A stretch of DNA of 64,000 bases, from NCBI GenBank assembly GCA_032358165.1, contig JAALGY010000010.1, positions 186,001 through 250,000 on the forward strand. The letters run 5' to 3'. The notes below the pieces were generated by a model. It saw only the letters and a list, made by a program, of their open reading frames with translations. It made no database searches and had not been told where the DNA came from. Of this stretch, positions 29,828-40,925 are shown one piece after another. A program made the position numbers and the translations under genes. Within the stretch, counting starts at the first letter, position 1; each line of letters opens with the position of its first letter. Origin of the DNA: Diplosphaera chodatii (taxonomy: Eukaryota > Chlorophyta > Trebouxiophyceae > Prasiolales > Stichococcaceae).

Positions 29828-32800
29828 ATGGGATGCTGGCTGAACTTCGGGGTGCGCCTGGTGCTGGCGCCGGCGTTTGCCTTCAAGGCCTTGCTACAGA
29901 CGCCCTTCAGCTACATTCACGAGGAGCCATTGCGCAGCAACGCATGGGGCGCTGCAGCTAGCCTGGCAACGGCCAGCGGCAGCAGTCAGGCGACCAATGG
30001 CAAGGCGCACGCCGCGAGTGCTGCAGGGTACGTGCATGTAGGTGTAGCAGAGCCAAGACCGTCAGCACGCATGCAGATGTGCAGCTCAGCTCAGGTGTGC
30101 CGCTGGATCCATGTGGTAATGCTCCCCTGCCGCGCAGGCTGCCGGGCACATCACAGCCGCTCGCAGCCACGCTCATGGACAAGCCGGAGTTCCAGCTGGT
30201 GCTGCGGCGCATTGTGGACATGTGGGACTCGCTGCTGCTGCTGCTGTACACTGCGCTGCCCTATAATCTGGTCGTCTTCATCGTCAAACTACTGGGCGCT
30301 GGCGTCTTCCTCACCTGGCTGGAGCCCCACATCCAGCGCTTCCTGTCGATCTTCGTTGGTGGGCTCCCAACCGCTGCTACGTTCCTAAGAGGCGTTGCAC
30401 CATGTATGAATGAGCCTCATGCTTGTGACATTTCTGATGGTGACAGCAGGTGCTTCCTTTATGGTCGGATGTCATGACCGCAGCGGTCTGCCTGCACGAT
30501 GCAGGGAGGTACCAGCTGCAGAGGCCAGGCCCGAAGGGTGAACAGCAGGTGCTGTACTCGTTCGCCAACAGCGTGGACACAAAATTCACCCTGCCCCGCG
30601 CCTATGCTGACTTCCCTTTCGTCACGGGCGACCATCATCATGGGCAGCCAACACTTGACAGAAAGGTGAATCTCACCTGACTTACTTCATGCATACATTC
30701 ACAGTAAAGTTCTTGCGCACCCCATGCCAAGCATGTGTGCTGTGTCCTCCGCTCGCCATGGACGCTCCACATGGTCAGGCGGCCCCCGGCCCCCGGCCCC
30801 CGGGGTGCATCTCTCTACGCCGTGTCTTGTGCAGCATGCTTTGCAGCCTATGCCAGACAGCGCTGAGGTCTTCTCAGCAGAGGTATCAGGTCTATAGGGT
30901 GCAAGCCCTCACAACTCGTTTTGATTCATCCTTGCGCGCAGGCGCGCAAGGTAGCGGAGGCCAAGCGTGCGCACCTGTGCGGCATGGCCGCCAAGCTGGC
31001 ATATGAAAACCCGCTCACCATTGCAGACGCCGTCACACGCTGGGGCTTCCACTTTCTGACCGACCAGCAGGTTTGAGCTGATAGAGTATAGTAACTGACC
31101 TTTGCCAGCCAACTACCTGAATCTCACCCACATTTCTACATCACACCTGAACCCTGACCACCTGCAGGCGGACCACCTATCGTCCACCGTGCCAGAGACA
31201 TACTGGTATGCCTTCTACAACGACCACGCCGTCATCGTCTGCTTCAGGTGCGCAGTCCCAGCATGCGCATGCAGCACTTGAACAAGAGCTCATCATGCGC
31301 TGGGACAATTTGGGCTCACGCATGCCACAACTCTGGATATGTCACAGGGGCACATCGCCGCTGAACCTCATCAACTGGCAGACAGACATTGACCTGGGGA
31401 TGAGCAGCCACCCCGGCTATGGCCGGGTGCGCCTGCTGCAGCTTGCAGTTTCTGCAGCTGTGTCGCGCCTGCTGTCACCGCACCAGCTGTCAGACTAGCC
31501 GCTTGGCAACCAAGGGCGTTCCAGTTGTACAGCGACCCCAGCATAGCACGATCTTGTCGAGATGCTTGACTGCTGACGCCTGATGAACGTGCGTATGGCA
31601 ACCGCAGGTGCACGATGGCTTCTACGAAGCACTGTTCGGCAAGGCAGAGCACAAGCAGTCGCTGCGGGACGGCTTTTCCACGCTCCCAAATACCGTGTTC
31701 AGCGCTGCTCTCAAGGCTGTTAACGAGGTATCTCTTCTTTCAACACTGACGCTGGTGAAGTCGGCTGCCATAGCCTGCTCTTGACTGTGACCACTCATGT
31801 CCACGTGCTTGTCATGTTTGGTGATCGTGATGTTGCAGATGACAATGCTGGCCTAATCTTCGCCATGCATGAGTAGCCCCCTGGCACATAGACATGCTAG
31901 TTCTTGGCTGAATCCGGTCGTTCCTGCTGCAGGGGCACGTGGCTGACAAGCGCATCTACATCTGCGGCCACTCTCTTGGCGGTGAGATTAGCTTTGCTTT
32001 GGTGTCCCTTGACCAACATGTGACATGGGGCTCCGTAGTCGAAGGACGGTCAAACACATGCTGCTCTTGATGGTCAAGTGCGAGATCTTGCTCATGCAGT
32101 CACCAATCAGCGCCAGGCATTCCCACACCACACGCCCGCTGCTTTGCAGGCGCGCTGTCCTCCATCTTCGCGCTGGCGCTGACAGTCCAGAACCCGGGCA
32201 TGCCGCCGCCCGACCCGGGCATGGCGAAGCGCATCGGTGGGGTGCTGACCTACGGGCAGCCGCGCGTGGGCGACGACGACTACGCGTCCATCTTCGACGA
32301 CACGTTTGGCTGCAAGAAGGCGCTGTGAGCAACAGCGCCTCTGGCCGTGTGCCGTTGCCAAACCAGGAGCTGTTCTATGCCATGCGCATGCGGCCCCAGG
32401 CCTCCTGCCACTAGCTGCGATGGGTGGTTTTTGAGGGCTGCATGCTTCACCAATGCACAGCTGCGGTGTGGGCGCAGCCTGCTGCGCCGCTGCTGACCAG
32501 CTGTGTTGCTGCTGACCGCTCGTCCTGGTGCGATGCAGGCGCTACGTGCACGCCTCGGACATCGTGCCCCAGGTGCCCCCGGGCCTGGGCTACGTGCACC
32601 ACGACACGATGCACTTCATCCCATCCTTTGACGTCTCCGACCTGGTGGGTGCTAGAAACCGTTTCACCTGGCTTCCCAGCATTTCAGGAACGGAGCAACG
32701 AATGCTCTGGCAACCTGTCAGGGCATGAGCGAGTCGCCAGGTTGAATGACAAAGCGGGGTGATGATCCTCATCGAATCTACCTGCTCTGCGTTGACAGGG

Positions 32801-33538
32801 CCGGGTGCTGACCAACAACGACCTGGCTTCGAAGTGGGAGTTCCGTGAGACGCGGCTCGAGGTGGCGCTCAGGAACAGCGCCCGCAAGCTGTTCTGGAGC
32901 CAGGTGCGCTGGCGCCCTGCTACAAAGTACCCTCATGCTGCCTGCTTGGTTTTTATCGCAAACGCCATTCCTGCAGCTGCGTAGGAACCACTGCTCAGGT
33001 CAACGCTCATCTCGCAGCCATGACATGTAGATGATGCGGCCATGTCGCTGCTGTGGTCCGTGTGTGGTCAGAGGCTGATCCAGCCCATGTGCTGCGCTGC
33101 GCTGTTGGTAGCAACTGTCTGTCACTGTCTAGCAGCTTCATGATCTTGGGAGCCAGCTACAACCGCTTGGGGCAACATTTCCAAAGCACTCATGCAACCC
33201 TTGACCTGTGGCGATGCTCTGCGCAGTGGCCGCCGCGAGAGAGTCTGCTGCACACGCTGACGCGCCTCCTGCTGCTGCCGCTCCCCGGCCTGCTGGTGCG
33301 TCCCTCACCGGCTGGTGCCGCTGCACCAGCACCTTCCTGTGTCCGCGCATCTCGGCCTGTTGTCTTTGACACCTGCAGGGCTGCCCCAATCGATGGTCGG
33401 CATTCCAGAGCGCATCGGAGCTGCTACAGGGGTGCCACTGCAACGCAGGACCACTTCCCAGGCGATTACGAGACCCTGCTGCGGGAGGATGTGGCGCGTA
33501 AAGAGTCTGTGCCGGCGACTGCGCTGGTAAAGAAGTGA
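29828..33538 (+). CDS. OBL1-like class 3 (triacylglycerol) lipase 2 (spliced, about 525 codons)
   Basis: The start context and the first residues (MGCWLNFGVRLVLAPAFAFK) match lipase 1. Thirteen exons are visible: 29828-30027, 30139-30358, 30506-30664, 30941-31071, 31168-31247, 31348-31427, 31609-31727, 31934-31981, 32150-32326, 32538-32643, 32800-32904, 33228-33297 and 33448-33538 (edges approximate). Motifs are intact: AHLCGMAAKLAYENP, GTSPLNLINWQTDIDLG, nucleophile elbow ICGHSLGG (31960-31981), GGVLTYGQPRVGDDDY, Asp site VHASDIVPQVPPGLGYVHHD and DHFPGDYETLL. A Pro-rich insert (GMPPPDPGM) follows the elbow and is absent from lipase 1. The protein stops at TGA 33536-33538, three codons past the position where lipase 1 splices onto its extension. 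It is probably a membrane- or lipid-droplet-associated triacylglycerol lipase. Confidence 0.87.
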
Positions 33539-34440
33539 CAGCATGCAACCTTCGTGCAAGCATGGCTGCCCAGCAGCTACTCTAGGACAAGGTGTCAGAT
33601 AGCGCCCGGCCAACAGTCCGCATCTGAAAACTGCTTCAGTGTACACTACCCTGGCGTGTTCATATCGTTGAAACACTGGCTCGTGTGTGTGCACCATCTG
33701 ACCGAAGTATCAATGTGCTGTGACTTTCAGAGTGGCGATCCAGCATGGCTCTGACCAATGGGTATTGATGATTTTCGTGGAACACTACGGCTGTGCTTTT
33801 AGGGGCAAATATGTTCGTGTTGATTGGTGCCGCTAGGAGGTGTTAATATTTTAGGGAAGGTGTTGCTGAACATGTAAATAACGTTGTAAATGTGAGCCAA
33901 GCAATCACAGTCACTGAGGGCTCTCCCATCCAAGTTGCATCAGTGGTGAACCGTCAGGCTGAGAAGTGAGTACGTCTTGCCGTGCTGTGCATCAGCACAG
34001 CCACCGGCAGCCCACCAGCACGACGTATGTGAGAGACCAGCAAGCTTCCCCTGCTGTCAATGGTCGCATGACAGATGCTGAGGTGTCCGTCTGTTACACA
34101 GCAGCGTGCACACAGCGATACCAATATGGTAGGTAACCAACAGCTGGCGCATGTTCGTTGCCAAGCTGCCGGCAAGAATGGTCCTTCCAAAACCTTCATC
34201 ACAACTGTGCCCCTCCCCATTCCCATGCATGTCAGGCTAGCAGGATGTAGGCACAATTCTATCTACTCAGGTCAGCATGGCGCAGCTAGGTTTTCATGCA
34301 GGTGCGCCGATGTACCCTGCACGCGGCTTCAGCATGCTTTCCTGCTCACCAGTGGCATTTCCATAATCTCTATAGTGCATGCTCCCTGCTGTTCATCCGC
34401 TTCATCCATCTCCTTTGCCTTACTCCCTGACTGGCAGGGT
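33539..34440. other. Convergent intergenic region (lipase 2 / PhoD A 3' ends)
   Basis: Two TGTAA poly(A) signals for the plus strand lie at 33873-33877 and 33885-33889, and a reverse TGTAA (TTACA at 34094-34098) suits the minus-strand PhoD A gene. No homologue of the lipase 1 C-terminal extension is visible here. Confidence 0.55.
33873..33889 (+). terminator. Poly(A) signals (two TGTAA) for lipase 2
   Basis: Two copies of TGTAA, the usual chlorophyte polyadenylation signal, lie 12 bp apart and about 335-350 bp after the lipase 2 stop, in an AT-rich patch. Confidence 0.6.
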
Positions 34441-37400
34441 TCAGATGTCTGCTGTGCCGGGCACCAGGCGGTTCTCGCCAGCGTTGACACGCCACGACTC
34501 GCCCTGGACCTGCAGCAGGTGGTTGTCGGGTATGTAAAAGGGGCGTGTCTCGTGCCCCAGAGCTGGACATGCGACAGCATCTACGGTGTCACGCTACATC
34601 AGGACACAGCAAGTGTTTTCCTTCACGCTGGCAGGCTGCGCACCATCGTGTTGTACTGACCCTGACGGCTCAGGTCAGGTGCATAGTACCTGCAGTTAGC
34701 AACGGTCATCTCAAAGATTGCCTGCCCTATACTGCACTGGTAGCCCAAGTGCTGCCAATACAGGTACGCTCACATACATGCACACTCGATGTGGACGACA
34801 TATGGGCATGTATGTGTGTACAGTCTGCATGCCATGCCATGATATCTGGCAAAGTGTGCGACAACCGCACCATGTCGACGTGGTGTACTTTCTCTTCACA
34901 TCCAAAACAGCGAAGCCGTGGTAGAAGCTCTCCTGATACCTGCACGTTGCAGCATCAGCGATCTGCTGCAGCCTCTCCTTGCTCGCATGCTGGTGCAGCG
35001 CAGCGCACACCAGACTGGCAGGTCAACAGAGGACAACCATCCGCCATGTGCATGCAAATGATGCTGCCGCGCACCTGACGTGGGGGTTGGCGGCCTTGAT
35101 GCGGTCCTGGGCGGCGGTGACGGCGGTGCGGTTGGCGTTCGGGCTGCATCAGCACCAACGCACACTCGGTGTCAGAATGGCATCAATGTATTGGAGCGCT
35201 GGTGTGTGCTGACATCATGATCATGTGATTCAACGCTTGCAGGCAGCAGGTGCAACTGTCAGCAGGCATCAGGACGTTGCGGGTTCATGGCAGTCTACAA
35301 CCCTGACACGTCGTGCAACAGCAGGCCAGCAATGAAACATGGTGAAGCTGCAAGACTGCACTCACTTCCACCCAGAGGTGATGGACGAGCTGACGAACTC
35401 CACAGCCAGGGAGCCGGCGCCAGTCACGTTGTTGTATGAGAAGTTTGCCTCCTTGGGGCAAGGGTTCATGGGCACATCGTTGGCCCACTGCATGTAGATG
35501 AACGTCTGCTTGAGAACAAAGTCCTCGTCGTTGCCATGCATCTGGGGAAGCTTCATCCTGAGACATGAGCGGCATTGCTGCTGTGCATGGATGGTGGTAT
35601 TGCTGTCCCAAGGGCTTACGTGAGTGTGAATGTCTCCCGACAGGATGATGGTGTTGTCCTGCGTCCACAAGAGCATTGCAGTCAACAAGTGCATATGCAC
35701 AGCCAGATGCCGGCGCCAACACCATGACAACTTGTGAGAATCACGCCCTCACAATCTTGTTGTTCTGAATGTGGGACAGCACATCGGTGCGGCTCTGGCG
35801 ATCTGCAGTCCGTACAACAGCAGCACATTCATGTGCGTAGTTGCATGGAAAGTTGCACAGGTGCAGACACTGTCGGATGGCAGCATATAGTGTGTGTGCG
35901 CTTGAACAGGTGTTCGGCTTCAAGGAGAGTTCTTGCAGATTCCTCACATCCATCCCACCTGCAGACAGAGCAGACACAGTGGGTACAGCAGCGTGCAGGC
36001 CAGGCTTCAGCATGCAGCAACATGTGGCACACTTGGCAATGCGTAAGAGGATCAGCATTGACTCACTGGTCGTTGGAAGGAGAGTCGCAGCTGCACAGGA
36101 CATACGATACAGCGTCAGACTTGTGCAGAACGAGCAATGGCACGCAACAACAGCAGATGCCAGCAGCGACAGGTGCACAGTCACTCTGGGCTGTAGCCTG
36201 CTAGCCTCACGCCCTCACCGGTGGATGAACAACACCTGTAGAGCACCGGCTGTTGGCATCCTCAGGCACTGTGCAGGTGCCAGGCAGCAGTGCCGGGAGG
36301 ACGAGGCTGTTCATGGAATGCTTTGCTGTTCGGCCACAGTTTGCTGCCTGAAGACTATAAGATAACAGCCGCACTGCAGGCGGCGGCGGAGGCTGGGAGC
36401 GCACCTGCTGGCCGATGACCTTCCAGGTCTGGGCCGCCTGGCCAGCCGACAGTTGGTCCTTGATAAATTGCGTCTGGGGGGCGCCCAGGATGGTGCGGTT
36501 GGGGTTCTGCATGCAGCAGGGTTGCATGCAGCAGTAAGAGCGTTGGTATACCGTAAAGGTACATGTGCATGTGTGACAAGCAGACATCTAAATTCCAGGA
36601 TGGCAGCCACATGGCGAAATCAGCTGGAGGCCCTTTACTTGTGGCTGCAGGTCAACAGATCACTGGGGTGCAAAATACTCACAAACTCGTCGGTTGTGTT
36701 CTGGATGTCACGTCCTGTGGCAGCAGGAGAGGTGCTGATCATCAGCATGCCCAAAGTTTGCAGGTTGACATGCATGTGGGGGGATGCACGCACTCACCAA
36801 TGACACGGGTGTCCAGCATGATCAGCTTGATCAGCTTGCCGATCTCGAAGTTGCGGTAGATCTGCAGTCAGGTGCAGAAAGGCGTGGTTTGTCAGCTAAT
36901 CGAGCATGCAGATGGCTGGAACGCATTTGAAAGCGTGCACGCTTGCTCCCTACCTATGCATGCAGGGTTTGCGTGCCATGTATGCTCACCTGCTGCTTGT
37001 TGTCGACGTTGACCTGGCGAATGGGCATCTGCTCGTAGTACACTGCAGCGCAGCAGGGGCAACGCATCAGCACTCGCGTCACAGGCGGCAGCCCCATGGT
37101 GCAGGCAGGGCAACTGGAAGGCACAGCAGGCGCTGCCCCACCCTGCAGCGCGCGCAGGCGGCGCTCGTCCCAGTCGCCCTCCGTCGCCGGCTGGTGGTTC
37201 TGGGCGCCGGTCCGGTACGCGTTGCTGCAGCATTGCAGTCATAATGACATCAACATTCACATACCCAAGGAGCCCACCGCTCGGCTGAGACACGACTGCA
37301 TGCATGACAAGAAGGGCTCTCTATGCGCACGCAGATACTGCCATGCACCGTGCTTATCAGGATTCCTTGATAGGCACAGTGGTGTAACGGACGCACTTGG

Positions 37401-39905
37401 CATACTCGTGGTCGTCCCACACCGGGATGATGGGCGCAGATGAGCGCATGGCCTTGGTGTCTGCAGCCACAAGCGACACGTTGGATTTGACAGCACCGCA
37501 GCCGACCACACTGAAAGCTCATGCTGACAGCGACCCGAATTGTGAAGGACTGTGTTTACCGATGTCAGTGTTGTACTGGTTGTAACGAGTCCTGCATATG
37601 TGGCAAAAGTTCAAAAAAACAGGTGAAAATCCAGCAGGTTGGTACTGTTGGAACAGCTGCATGCGGGGGTGCAGACATACTCTTGCAAACTGAGAAGAGC
37701 TCTGCGTGAATGTCCATATGCGCTGCCCTTCCGACAGCGCCCCTGGTCATCTCAGTTGCTGCCAGACAGGTTCCACCTGTAGTCCAGCAGGCTGAGGATC
37801 TCCTTCTCTGGCTGGGCAGTACGTGCAATGCGGTCCGCCGGGCTGGCGATGTTGGTGCTGCCGTTGGCGGCGCTCTCGTAGATGTAGCTGCATGCGTATG
37901 CCACACACACCTCGTCAGCATGCCAACAGACATTCCCATGATTGGCAAAGGCGGTTGCAAGTGAGCGGGTTGGCTCGCGTCCTTGCTCCATGCCGGCAGG
38001 TTCAACTCACTCTCCGACATGCATGGTGTAATCTGCACAGTGCAAGATGGTCAGTCATCACACGCTGGGATGCTGTTGCATCGGCATCATGGTCGTTTAA
38101 TGCAGGCGACCATGTACGCTATGCTTGTTGGTAAGCGCTTGTTGAATGCTTACCAACTTCGCCGCGGGCAGCCATGCGGGCAATCTGACCATCTGCAGAG
38201 AGTTTGTTGCGCCCATCAGATTGCCAGCTTGGCATGGACTCTGTGGAGAAGACACACCATACGGCACCTGGCAGGCAGCTGCAAGGCATAGGTCTCACAT
38301 GCTGTGAAGAAGCCGACCGGCTGCATGAAGGCACACAAACTGGTTGGTACTCAGGCTCGCTGACCAGCACGCGGCAGCAGAAATGATGAGTGGCATCTTT
38401 GCACGAGCGTGGATGCCATCGTCAGGCACCAGCCGCACCAGGTTCGAGCAGCTGAAGAAAGCGATGCGGGCACGAGCAATATCATCGGTGGCCTTGGGGA
38501 TCGTGCGGGTGTTGCCAATGGGAGAGTACACCTGCATGCTGAAAGCGACCTGTCTCCGGAACGTGAAGATGGCATCTGGTGAGCTTTGCGGTCAGTAGCA
38601 CCATAGTGGCTGATGGCCGCTCGGCAGCAGCAGATCGCACTGGGGCGGTGTTGTCGTTCTGGCGGTAGCGCCACTGGTAAAAGTACTTGGTGTTGGGCTT
38701 CAGGCCGCGGGCGTCCACCTACGGCACAGCATGAGCCTGCTGCACCATCTGACCCTCTTTGCGGGAACTGCCGCACCACATAGTAGCACCAGCTCACCTG
38801 AAAGGCTGATACCAGAAAAGGCTACGCCTTGCCGCACCTTGGTAGTGAAGTCGACGTCCTGGGTGGTGAGGGTGGTGCCGCGGGTGACGATCTTGGTGAA
38901 CTTCCTGCAGCGTGACACGGCCCATGGCGTTCAGCCTTTGTCGATCTTCACAAACGCTGCGGGGCCTCACATGACTGCTTTGGCGGCCTCAGATGCTGAT
39001 CACGGTCCCGGGCATGCACAGCGATGTGTTCAACATCATGGAGGCAAACATCAAGGAAGGTGTAATACAGCAGCACGGAGTGCGGAAGGACCATTTTGCA
39101 GCACAGCAGTGTGTCGTGAAAGCGGACTGCCGCACTTGTCGGTGGCCACGGCGTAGTCCAGGAAGGCAGGCTTGTTCAGGCCACCCTTGGGCGTTACCCG
39201 GGTCCACAGAATCACCGACTTGGGGAACGGGTCGCCGCTGGCCACGCCCTGCATTGCATCAATAGCATCAAGCTGATCAGACTGCACAGATCATGCGGGT
39301 GTACAGTGCCCAGACCCGTGAGTGAGCACAAAAGGGCGCTGGAATCCCTGGGCATTGCATCACAGACCCTGGCCAGAACCGTCACTGTGCCCTGGAATAC
39401 CACTGGTCTCATTTCAACGGTTACTCCAGGAAGATTGATGGAAGTCTCGAGGCAAGACAGGCCAAGATGCCGTGTTGCACCTGTATGTACCACAATCTTT
39501 GTGCATGGGAAGGAACACATGATCTCCTTTTGGACAACGGAATGTCGGTGCGGGGGCTTGCCTGCACAAACACGGCGTCAGAGGCCTTGTTGGTCTTAGG
39601 CTCCCACTTGGACTTGGCCGGGTCAGCGGCCTTTGCCAGCAGCGAGCGGCCGTGCAGCTGGTCCAATAAGTCCAGCGGCTCTGCGCGGGTGCAGCCCACC
39701 GATCATGATCCATTCGTCCATGCTGCCTCCTCCATGCAGTATCTGTCACAAAGAGGTGTTTTGAAAGCGCGCACCGGGCTTGGCGAGGCTTGTTTCCTGG
39801 GGTGAGGAAGGCCATGTTGCCGGTGGCCTGGGCAGCGGCGCCGGCGGCCGCCAGCAGCGCCGCGAGCAGCATGCAGCCGTTCATGACGGACGATGAGGAC
39901 ACCAT
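34441..39905 (-). CDS. PhoD-like secreted metallophosphatase A (spliced)
   Basis: This is a phosphomonoester/diester hydrolase of the alkaline phosphatase D type. Start 39905 gives a signal peptide (CMLLAALLAAAGAAAQATG). Key exons follow in order. The PhoD opening GVASGDPFPKSVILWTRVTP is at about 39256-39136. The exon at 38904-38830 reads KFTKIVTRGTTLTTQDVDF. RIAFFSCSNL is near 38470. DYTMHVGD-YIYES has its Asp codon split between 38011 and 37887. The metal-site VWDDHEYAK is near 37420-37396, NHQPATEGDWDERR near 37195-37155, KLIMLDTRVIG near 36830-36797, NPNRTILGAPQ near 36505-36475 and GDIHTH ending at 35620. SLAVEFVSSSITSGW lies near 35415-35370 and the final exon LQVQGESWRV ends at TGA 34443-34441. 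All recognisable metal-site motifs are present. It is closest to gene B. Confidence 0.88.
38905..39135 (-). repeat. PhoD A intron highly similar to the PhoD B intron at the same site
   Basis: This 231-bp intron splits the Lys codon of TDK-KF. It is about 90% identical by eye to 45715-45949 over most of its length (for example cgttcagcctttgtcgat and gaggcaaacatcaaggaagg), far more than neighbouring introns of A and B. PhoD C and D have no intron at this site. Confidence 0.85.
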
Positions 39906-40925
39906 GATGGGTCCTGCAGAGCCAGGGGTCACTGAGCTACATCTGAGGCATGTTGTCCGATCATCGTCAGACTGCCAGAATCGGCATAGAATGTCCGCGT
40001 GCTATAGCGGTGTCGAACGCGGATGCAGCAGCTTGCATGTCATCAGCGAGCTGCTTCTATAGTGCTCATCGTGTCGCGAGCCAACTGTGCTGCTTCACCA
40101 AGACGTTTTTGCAGGCGCAAGCTGTGCATGCGTGCAGCTAGTACATGCCTGTCAGGCATCACAACATTGCACCGACAGCTACTCACCTGGATGATGCTCT
40201 GATAGGGCTTTGCGAGCGCGTGGGCGTGTTTTGCGATCGGTTGTGCATGCACGAGCACGACGACGGCAACAGCCAAATGGAGATCCTGCACGACCCACGT
40301 GCTATTCCCACAGAGGCCACATTCCATGGCAGCTCGCATGCCTCGCATATTCTCAGTTGACACATGCCTGTCAACCCCTAAGCCGGCCGTGTAAGCGCTT
40401 CTGTATACTGCAGTGACCGTGCAAAGCAACCGGCGAGGGTTGTGCACGCCGCCAGCAGCGGCATGATGCAGTGCATGCCTCTGTAAAGATACACTACAGT
40501 GTATTTGCACCTAACCGGGCAGAGTGCAGAAATCGGAGTAAGCGTTCGGACGAGCTGTGGACATTGAGGGCACGTATCGCGCAATGTTGTAAAAGGTGGT
40601 AAACATAGCTTACGGCAAGGCACATTCAGCCGTTGCAGCAAGCAAGAATGGTCCTTCATTTGGCAGCCTCGCTCACAATTGTGTCTTCTCAAAAGTGCGT
40701 AGCACACCAGCTCGGCGGTGCCTTCAGTTATCATGAACCCCCCAAACAACGGTGTCGATCATCTGCTTCCAACGACTTGCACAGCCTTTGGCGGTGCTGC
40801 GTCTTGCGGCCGCAGAGCTTCTCGCCACAATTCGTGGTTTCAGCGGACTTTCCTGTCGGTGCTCTTCCCTTCCCGAGGTATGCGCAGCCATTGCTTCGGG
40901 TCTATGGTGCATCCTTCCCAAGTCT
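39906..40925. other. PhoD A - PhoD B spacer
   Basis: This is the promoter region of gene A and the 3' UTR of gene B. I see no supported gene and no strong repeat; short ORFs on both strands lack protein features. Confidence 0.45.

Larger units (their letters stand above)
28804..33535 (+). repeat. Segmental duplication, right copy (OXA2 fragment + lipase 2)
   Basis: This is the counterpart of about 21600-26430, with an offset of roughly 7.2 kb at both the OXA2 fragment and the lipase start (22611 versus 29828). Lipase exons align throughout; the block ends at the lipase 2 stop. Confidence 0.85.

Noticed and set aside
30781..30804. GGCCCCC x3 run in a lipase 2 intron as a G-quadruplex regulator
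   Set aside because: A short GC repeat of a kind expected in this base composition; no conserved counterpart in lipase 1.
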